From Monoraphidium neglectum (taxonomy: Eukaryota > Chlorophyta > Chlorophyceae > Sphaeropleales > Selenastraceae), in contig NW_014011921.1 of the NCBI RefSeq assembly GCF_000611645.1, positions 1-12,333 of the forward strand: a stretch of DNA of 12,333 bases, in the 5' to 3' direction. Under the pieces are notes generated by a model. The model was not told where the DNA came from and searched no databases. It was given only the letters and a program-made list of their open reading frames with translations. The position numbers and the translations under genes are program-made. Positions 1 through 7,800 of this stretch are shown here, piece after piece. The first letter of the stretch is position 1. The number at the start of each line of letters is the position of its first letter.

Positions 1-1342
1 CCGCCGACGAGCGCGCGGCCGATCGCGGCGGCCGCCGCGCCGGCGCCGCCGCAGAGCGCGTGGCCCTCGCTGAACAGCGCCTGCTGGACTGCCGCCAGCC
101 ACTCGGGGTTGGCCGCGGATTGCAGCACGCCATTGAAGAGCTTGAGGCAGTAATCCTCTGGGATGATGACGTTGAAGAACCGCCGCCGCCAGCCGCGCGC
201 GTGCACGAGCTGCACCAGCGGCTCGTTGCAGCACACCGGGGCCGCGAAGGACAGGCACAGGATGTCAATGGGGTGGGGATGGCGGGCGTCCGTCGCGCCG
301 GTACCGCCGCCGCCTTTGCCCTCGTGCTGCTGCTGCTGCTGCTGCTGCTGCTTTTCATGCTGCTGCGACCGCTGCGGCTGCTGCTTCTCCTGCTGCTGCT
401 CGTGCTGCAGCATCATCATCAGCAACGCCGACAGCTTTGCCACCGAGCCGCCCAGGCTGTGGCCCGTGAGGATGATGCGGGTCTTCCCGGCCTCCTGGGC
501 GCGCCGCAGGAGCGAGTGTACAGGCACGGTGCGCGCGCGGTGCAGAAAGCCCGCGTGACCGCACGGCAGCTGCGCCAGCCGCCGGGACTGCGAGAGGAGG
601 GGTTGGTAGGATGCATTTCATTCGGTGCCCTGTGAATTCGGCCGTCCAACCAATTTTATAGCAGGCACATGCCGTTGCGTGCCGTCTAGGCATGACGTCG
701 TGGCCGGCGCACGGCTCTGCCCGGCCGGAAAGTTGAATCCGCACCTTTTCGGCACCGGTGAGCGCCGCCGCGTTGGCTGCGGCCTTCGCGTCCATCGGCT
801 CGTAATGGACGCTCAGGTTGCAGGCCCAGTCGCCCATGCGCGTAGTGCCAGGCAGGGCAACGACCATAGCATCGCCGGCATACGACACGAGGTAGCTTCA
901 TTGATGGGGCGGCGCAAGGGTGGGGCGCGGGTTTGGTGCGAGGGGTGGCGGATGCGCAAGCGTTTAGGGGCAGTGTCGGCCACCGGGGTTGGGCCCGGGC
1001 GGAGTGACCTGGGCGGCGGCCGCCCATCGCTGCGCCGTAGGAGCAGCTGGTGGCTCCTGATAGAGGCGCCGGCCAGACAGCCGCCCACTGCGTCGGCTGC
1101 GGCCCCGACGGCGCTTTAGGGCTTGCTCACCGCTGGTGTGCCGTTCCCAGGGGCACGTGGGCCATGGGACCGTCCCATTGCTCCTCCCAGTGCTGCAGCA
1201 GCGCATCCCGCGTGTAGGCATCGCGGATGAGCGCCGCACACGCCTCAAGCAGCCGACCCTGCGCCACGTTTCCAAACGAGTGAGCATGTTGAGAGTGGGC
1301 CATGCTGAGCCAGCAACACGCAAAGCGCAGTGCCGCTGGCAT
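1..1342 (-). CDS. Class 3 lipase (alpha/beta hydrolase), 5' part, cut by window edge
   Basis: Spliced gene read as three exons: 1342..1131, 895..745 and 587..1 (continuing left). Introns 1130..896 and 744..588 are GT...AG, and codon phase is kept across both (phase 2, then phase 0). Exon 2 encodes VVALPGTTRMGDW, the oxyanion-side strand seen as 'vvafRGT...Dw' in class 3 lipases. Exon 3 encodes RIILTGHSLGGSVAKL, the nucleophile elbow; the catalytic Ser codon is at 458-456 (about residue 165). Further on come DILCLSFAAP and FFNVIIPEDY, matching the later core strands; the acidic residue near PEDY could belong to the triad. The catalytic His would lie beyond the edge. A Gln-rich insertion sits between the elbow helix and the next strand. 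The start is the first ATG after an in-frame TAG five codons upstream; a second in-frame ATG lies 13 codons later. The N-terminus is mildly hydrophobic, so a weak targeting peptide is possible. The substrate (acylglycerol or galactolipid) cannot be told. Confidence 0.85.
326..427 (-). repeat. CAG-rich tract encoding Gln-rich insertion in lipase
   Basis: On the coding (minus) strand this tract is rich in CAG codons, with an uninterrupted run of eight CAG near 327-350 and shorter CAG pairs and triplets interrupted by GAG, AAG, CCG and CAC. It encodes a Gln/Glu/Lys-rich segment straight after the GHSLGG helix and is followed by a Gly-rich stretch. No other class 3 lipase core element falls here, so it is an expanded surface loop. 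Confidence 0.85.
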
Positions 1343-2468
1343 CGGTGCCGCTGCTGCCCGCTACAAAGCTGAGATGACTTTAATCTGGCTTGCTTCCCTT
1401 CATACTGCAAGGGCCTGTCAAAGGGCCGGTTCCCACACATTCGTAGACCTGGTCCAAGCCAACGCCCTCAGTCCAGTGGTACCACCACTTGCACCCATGA
1501 CAGTGTGGTGATTGCAATAAGCTATTTTCTCGCCACACAAGTCCTCTGGGGCGCACCGTTTGCAAGTGCTGTCCTGCCGCCTGGTGAGGTTGGCCCACGG
1601 GGAGGCCCATCGCATAGTATGGGCCTCGATATAGCGTGACGATGCACCGTTCAATATGCAGATGTCGGGTGAGGTTGTCGTATGTCCCTGCCTCCAGTGG
1701 CACTTGGTGTCGAACGCGCGGGTGATACTCAAGCTGAGTACCAAGCGATGGTTGAAGACGATACTTACATTACCAAAGTAATATGTGCGACCGCTACCAC
1801 CAGCTGAACGGCCCGGATGAGTGGGGTCCTCTTCATGGAAGCCACGGAGCAGTTGATGGCTAGCGGGGATAGAGCAAGTGTGACGGAAGGGCAGAACGAA
1901 GCAGAGTTTCTGCTTTGCGAAGCGCGTTCGTGCCCGTGCCTTTCATCACAAGCATACACGAGTCTGCGACAGGGCGCGTCACTCGCTCAGCGTGTTGGGC
2001 CCGGTGGCGGCGTCCGTGACGCCAGCCGGGCAGCGTGTGCGCATGCAGCGCGGGCTGAGCTGCCATTGGATGAATTTTGAACAGTACTCCGTGCACTGAT
2101 GACTTTGACTCGTGGCTAGCTAGCAACGTTTGGGGACCGCTGCCGCAACAGCGTGAAAGGCGCCGGGGATGGGGGCTTGACCAAGCACTCATCAGCAGTG
2201 GAGCCGAGAGCGGCACGGGGTGTCTAACAAGGGTGGAAAGTCAATGCTTGTGCAGCCAAGCACGCGCAGCCAACCTGCGTGGCGCTGCCGCGCGTACGAC
2301 GCAATCTATAGGTGCATCGCAGGTCGGCCAGGCAGCGCAGGTCTTGCGGTGGCTCAGTGTTATCCCTAACAGCAAGCTGCCGTTTTCGCGCTGCGCTGCG
2401 CCAAGCCCGCCCGGCGCTCGCATCTCACCCTGCTACCCTTGACAGCACGGCCAGCTGAGCCAGGCAGG
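1343..2468. other. Intergenic region, no intact gene recognised
   Basis: This stretch lies upstream of the lipase start and downstream of the phosphatase poly(A) signal. It is less GC-rich than the flanking exons. Open frames on both strands are short, have no recognisable domain, and do not join through good splice sites. It should hold the lipase promoter and 5' untranslated region, but no convincing TATA box was seen. A possible decayed mobile-element fragment is listed separately. Confidence 0.6.
1418..1744 (-). pseudogene. Possible frame-broken transposon-protein relic
   Basis: Two overlapping minus-strand frames carry protein-like pieces. One reads TSPDICILNGASSRYIE. The other, shifted by one base, reads YYAMGLPVGQPHQAAGQHL and later VYECVGTGPL. 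In this order they resemble a pattern I associate with repetitive algal element proteins: a 'PDI' segment, 'IE.KYC', then 'Q...A..QH..L', then 'IY.ECT.GPL'. No single frame stays open through all pieces. The assignment comes from memory of a pattern, no terminal repeats were found, and the stretch may be ordinary noncoding DNA. Confidence 0.22.
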
Positions 2469-2473
2469 TTACA
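2469..2473 (-). terminator. Poly(A) signal TGTAA of the phosphatase gene
   Basis: TGTAA on the minus strand (TTACA on the plus strand), about 160 nt past the phosphatase stop codon. TGTAA is the standard green-algal polyadenylation signal. No closer copy was found between it and the stop codon. Confidence 0.6.
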
Positions 2474-2632
2474 GCAGACCAGGTCCGGCTCAAAAACGGC
2501 AGGGCAAGCCTCAACCCGTGGATCTTCCTGGCGTGTGGTTCATAGCAGCAGAGAAGTGCCCCACGCCAAGCAGAGAAGAGTTCACATAAGGCAATAGTGA
2601 TAGCAGCAAATGGTAAATGCAGCCGCCGCCGG

Positions 2633-4114
2633 TCAGTTGAGTTTGCTGATGTGATCGATCCACGCCAGCAGCGCCGCCTGCTGCTTCGCGTTGAGCCGCA
2701 CCTTGGGGCGCACCCGCCTGCGGCGCGGGTGCAGGAGACAGCCGGTCGTGGGGTTGGCGCAGCACAAAGAGTGGAAGCATGCAGCTGTGGCACGATCCCA
2801 GCGCAGCGCTCAGGCGCTCCGGTGCTGTGCAGCCAGCCGTGCACAAACCCCTTGCTGCCGCCGCGCCAAACCCCCTGTTCGTAAACCAGCCAGCAAAACG
2901 CAGCCCACCTCATCAGCGCCACTGCCTCCTCTGGGCTCTTGGCCGTCCCGCCGGCGATGAGGACGGCCGCCAGCACGGTGGCGCTGCGGCCGTGGCCATG
3001 GGCGCAGTGCACGTAGACGTCGCGCCCGAGCTGCAGCTGGGACAGCGAAAACTCGACGGCCCTCTGAATGGCTGCCGCGTCGGGGGCGTGCGTGTCTGCG
3101 GCAGCGTGGGACGCAGGAAGAGGTGGGAACTCAGAAGACAGTGCGGACGGCGCGGCCGCAGATTACGAAAAGGGGGGAAAGGGACTGCAGCCCCGCATGG
3201 GTTTTGAACGTTGGAAGGCGACGTGTAGTCAGGAGCAAGGGGTTTCAGGTAAGCGGCAAGGTGCAGCAGCCAGCTAGGATGTGTCCCCGGCTGCTCCAAA
3301 GGATATTCGCACCCCATGTTGGGAGGCACAGGTAGCCCCCGCCGGTGTTGTGGGTGCGCGGCAGCTCGCAGGTCACGTCCACCACCGACAGCTCGCGCCC
3401 GGGCGGCAGCACTGCCAGCGACTTGGGCCAGCCGCCGATGTACCTGCGGCACGGCCACACAGCAGGTGTCATGGGCGGGCGTGGATGAAACACCGGCCGG
3501 GTTATACGGTGGGGCGTGGCGGGCGGCAGTCAAAGGACATCGATTTGCATGACAGCTTGAAAGCGGGGTGATGCAGTGGCGCTGGGGCGGCCCGAGTGTA
3601 GGGGGGGGCTGCTGACGGGTGGCCGAGGCTGGGGGAGCTCACAGCTGCGGAGCGACCTGGTTGTACAGCGGCTCCCCCTTAGGCCCCTTGTTCTTGCGCC
3701 ACTGGATGAACAGCTTGGTCTGCAGGCCGACGTGGTAGGGCCACCACGCGATGACCGACAGCTTGCTGATGCGGCCCGTGCGCTGGTCCTTGCCCAAGAG
3801 GCCCGTCGTGCGCTTTGCCGTGGCATCCGACGACGCCGAAACGGCCACGACGAGGCCCGCGGCGGCGGCGTGGCCAAGGAGGAGGGTGACCGGGAGGGGC
3901 ACCTGCGCGGAGGCGCGGCGGGGGGGTGGTTTGGTCGCGGCGGCGGCCGCGGCGCGTCGCGCGAGGGGCGGGCTGCCAGGTGGGTGCCAGAGTTGGTGGG
4001 CCGCGCAAGGCGCGCACTGTCGGAACCCGCAACCCTCACCTTGCCATACAGGCTCACGGCCAGTGACAACGGAACCAGAGCTATGCCGCCGACGATCGCT
4101 GCGAGCGCCCCCAT
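2633..4114 (-). CDS. Membrane-anchored dual-specificity protein phosphatase (complete, 5 exons)
   Basis: Exons 4114..4040, 3902..3643, 3443..3313, 3095..2909 and 2717..2633 sum to 738 nt, giving 245 residues ending in HISKLN. All introns are GT...CAG and all phases agree. Residues 1-21 and about 27-48 are hydrophobic, and about 72-93 (SKLSVIAWWPYHVG) is partly so, giving an N-terminal membrane anchor. The catalytic domain begins near YNQVAPQLYIGGWPKSL (105-121), a typical start for this family. VDVTCELPR and YLCLPTWDTHAP follow; Asp156 is the likely general acid, exactly 30 residues before the nucleophile. HCAHGHGRS is the HCx5RS signature, with Cys186 and Arg192, so the enzyme looks active. 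The short basic C-terminus (RRVRPKVRL) may contact membrane or phosphate-rich substrates. The gene could act on phosphoproteins, or on phospholipids as some atypical members do. The start ATG follows no earlier in-frame ATG. Transcribed away from the NEF1-like gene. Confidence 0.9.
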
Positions 4115-4817
4115 TGCGGCCTGGCGGGTGCGCTCGCAGTGCGGCACGAGCGCTCGCGTCAAGCGCTATGCAGTAGGTGTTTGCGATGAGCCGCTTTGGC
4201 AGCGCCTTGCTCGATGAGCTGGTCCAAAGCACGCAAAATGGCTCAAAGTGTCTGTCTAGTCGCACGTTTGCGCTGTAAGAGCAGCACCAATTAACACCGA
4301 CGGATGCAATGACCTTGCGTCACGGCTTGCGACCCAATGGCTGCAGTGTCAAATGCTTACTTCTTAGTGTTCTTCGAGAGGCGACCGCTGAAAGACTCTT
4401 CAACGAACCCATGTGGCTTCACTGCGGCTTCTTCAGTATCATGACAGTGCTTCTCAGTCATTCAAGCGCCAAGCATCTCTGCTCAAGGAAAATGGTGTGA
4501 TTGTGTCAAAAGCCGTGCTATCCAATTCTACTCTCGATCAGAGCACGCGTGCGATCTGCTGGCGCGATTTGAGCTCGCAGGCCTTCAGTGATACGTAGAT
4601 CTCATTTGATCGTGTATTTTAGTGGTAGGAAACTCTTTCTTGGTGTCGCCTCTTTAGAAAAAGCCGTGTATGTGTCAGATCGTGCCGACGAGGACGAGGA
4701 CAAGCTCAGGATGTTGGAAATAGAAGCCAGGCATCCATTGTAGGCAGCGGATCCTAGAGAAGTAGGGTCCCCGACCATACCCATCGGCCAAGGGGTAGCA
4801 AGTGGCGCGCAGCGGCG
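4115..4817. promoter_or_regulatory. Divergent intergenic region between phosphatase and NEF1-like genes
   Basis: The two start codons face away from each other across 703 nt, so this stretch must hold both 5' untranslated regions and both promoters. It is clearly less GC-rich than the exons, particularly 4290-4700. An AT-rich patch (GTGTATTTTAG near 4613-4623) is the only TATA-like string and is weak. The short open frames here have no recognisable domain. Confidence 0.55.
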
Positions 4818-7800
4818 ATGGCCTCTGCCGGTGCTGCCGGCGGTGGCATTCGCTTCACGCCGAATGAGTTCCGGTACAATGGGCGCGCGGCGGCAGCGCT
4901 CGTCCCCAGCATGATGGTCGCGGCGGCGCTCGGCGGGCGCGTTGTCATGGCAGTGCTCACTGTCGGCGCCATGGTCTGGTATCTGCTTGACGCGATGTCC
5001 CTGCGAGAAGGCTCCCTCACAGTGGTGAGAGCAGCGCGCCAACGTGTACGTGTGCTCGCTCCCCGTGCTAGAGCACGTCGCCCAGCAAAAGTGCGGGCAG
5101 AGGCAGCACGACCCGTCCGCGGCCCGCAGCTGGGGCTGAACAGCGCGCTCTGCGCCAGCGTTTGGTCGGTTGCAAGCGCAAGGGTGCAAGGCAGTGGGGG
5201 ATGAGCGCTGTCATCATCTGATGGAGTGCGGACGACTGTGTGCCTCTTGTACGTGTCTAGATTCGGAAACGCTGGAAGTTGCCAGCAAAAGTGCCACTGC
5301 AGAGCGCAAGGCCATCGCACACGACTTTCCTGCATGCTGCATTCCAAGACCGACACACTCGCTTAGCACAGACTCGTGTGCAAAAACACACACACACACA
5401 TACACGCACTCCTATTCCCACGTGCATACCTGCAGGGATGGGCGACCCTATTCTTAGCCAACTGTGCCCTGGCCTTCAATGTCTTTGACCTGGCGTCTAA
5501 CCGGCCGCTGCTGCTGACGCTGCTGCTGCTGCTGCTGATGGGCGCGCTGTTTGTGCTGGCGGGCATGTGGCTCACGCTGCAGTTCAGATGGATCCAGGTG
5601 ACAGGAGGCCCCAAGCGGGCGGTGCCGCCCAGCCGAGCGCCGCGGGACGAGGCCCGCAGCAGCGGGCAGGCGCACACGTCAGGGATTGCGTGGTGCCCGT
5701 GGCCGGCGTGGACCCCGCAGCCGCGCAACCGCGGCGGTTGCTGAAACGCCGCGGCGCCAGCGGCGGCGGCGCGAGACCTGACGCACACCGGCCCCTCGTC
5801 CCTTGCGCCGCCCCGCAACCCCCCCCCCTCCCGCCCCGCAGATGCAGCACCCGGCGGTCGTGCTCGCGTTTGAGCGCCAGGTCCTGACCGCATCGCTGCC
5901 CATCGCGGCGGTCGTGCAGTCTCTGGGCATCGCTGCCATGACTGACGAGGGGGACGTCCCTTACTACCTCGCCGCCATCCTCTGCGGCCTGTATGCCTTC
6001 ATGGGGCGCCCCCTTGTCTCGTCGTTCCACCAGGCGCGCCCGCAGCGGTCGATCGGCGGTGCAGGGGCGCCGCCGCCGCGGGACGCGACGGTGCAGGTGG
6101 GTCGCCAGGCACACGTGCGCCGCGGGGCCGGTCCTATTGAGAAACAGCAACGCTCTGCAATATTTGTCGCATCACAGCGCTGCGACTCCACAACCCTTGC
6201 ATTGAACAACTGCGTTCGCACCCAGTAGCTGATCGGGGCTGTGCACACGACCCCCCTCCCTCCCCGGCCCCGGCGGCCCCTTTGCCGCAGTCGCGCGCCG
6301 ACGCGGCGCTCATGGCCGCGGCCGTCATACTGCTGCCGCCGATCTCATACGTTGCAATCCACTGGGCCGTCCTGGAGCACTGGGTCCACCTCTGGGCGGT
6401 CGTCCTGCTGGCCAGCGCGCCCACGGCTGTGCTCTGCGTGCTGCCCGGGGGCCTGTGGTGGCTGCCCGGGCCGCCGGCGGTGGCGCGGGGCGCGCAGCGG
6501 CTGCTGCTGTGCCTCTCGGCGCTCGGCGTGCTGGCAGGTGACCCGGGCGCGCGCATGGGCCCCTGGGAGCACCTGCGTCAGCTGCGCGGCCGCGCATGAC
6601 CCGCGGGCGTGAGCTCCCGCCGCCATCTGCCCCTGCTCCGGCTCGAGCGCGCGCCCTGCCGCAACAACCCCCGCCGTGTCCCTCTCGCCCTGCCTCGTTC
6701 CCAGGCTTCGAGGGCCGCGTGGTCTTCCACGCGTTCGCCCCTTACATCAAGCTGACCCCCCCCTGGAGCTACATCATGGTCACCGCCGCCCTCCTCGGCC
6801 TCGCGATGCTGGTCGTCGCCCACGCGTCGGGCGCCCTGGGCACGTCCCTGGACGTGACGCTCGCCGGCAGCTGCCTGATGCTGTGCACGACCGCCGGCGC
6901 CGTCGCGGCCGGCGTGCCTTTCCCGTGGCTGCCGGCGCCGCTGGTGGCCGCCATCGGGCTCTCTTTGTACTACGACTCGCGGAGCGTCCGCGAATATGCC
7001 ATATTTGTCGTCGGCGCCATGCTGACATCAGCGTGGTTTGTCGCGCACCACTTCTGGTTCCTGGACGCCCGCGTCGGCCACCTCCACATCCGCACTGCCT
7101 GCCGCCTGGCCCTCGTGGCGCTCGCGCCAGCGCTCGCCGTGCCGGGCCTCGTCGTCGCGCGCGCCGGGCGCGGCGCGGTCGGCGCGCTGCTGTTTGTGCA
7201 GGCCGAGCTGATTTGCATCCTGGAGGAGCAGCTCTACTCAGCTGCGGCGCTGGAGGGGCCCGGCGCCGAGCAGATGTACCCGCCCTACCTCGTTATCGTC
7301 ACCTCGGCCGCCGGCGCGCTCGCCTCGGAACGGCTCGCCGCTGCGCGGCTCGCGCCGCGGTGGGCGGCGTGGGTCGTGCCGGCGCTGTACGGCGCGAAGC
7401 TCTCGATGCTGGTGGTGCCAGAGGCGCACCTGGTGCTCCCGGTCGGGCTGCTGGTGCTGTCCGCGACCGCGCCGCTCGCGCTGCACCCGCCGCCGACAGG
7501 CAAGCGGCGCGCCCGCATCCCGCCGTGGCAGGGCCTCGTGCATGCGGCCGCGACGGTGGTCGCTGCGCTGCTCGCGCGGTTTGCCGTCTTTGACGTCGTG
7601 CAGTGGGCGGCGATGGGGCGGCCGCACGAGGGGGTGCTGCTGGGGGCGCTGCTGCTGGCGACGGCGGCGGCGCTGGCGCCGCTGGTCACCCGGTGCTACA
7701 GCCACAACCAGGCGAGACCCGGTATCCGCATGATTTCTTTGCGCCGGCGCGACGCCCCGGATGCCCAAAGAATCAGCGGCTTGCAGGGGCCCGCGCCAAG

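Noticed and set aside
60..635. 191-codon plus-strand frame with a long Leu run
   Set aside because: It is antisense to the lipase exon with GHSLGG; the Leu run is the complement of the CAG repeat.
2114..2124. GCTAGCTAGC short palindrome as an insertion-site signature
   Set aside because: Only 10 bp and not flanked by any element-like sequence or duplicated target.
3576..4217. 213-codon plus-strand frame
   Set aside because: Antisense to phosphatase exons 1-2 and the intron between them; Gly/Arg-rich with no family match.
4274..4278. Plus-strand TGTAA as the 3' end of a plus-strand gene
   Set aside because: No plus-strand coding sequence precedes it; the region upstream is the phosphatase gene on the other strand. 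A five-base match is expected by chance.
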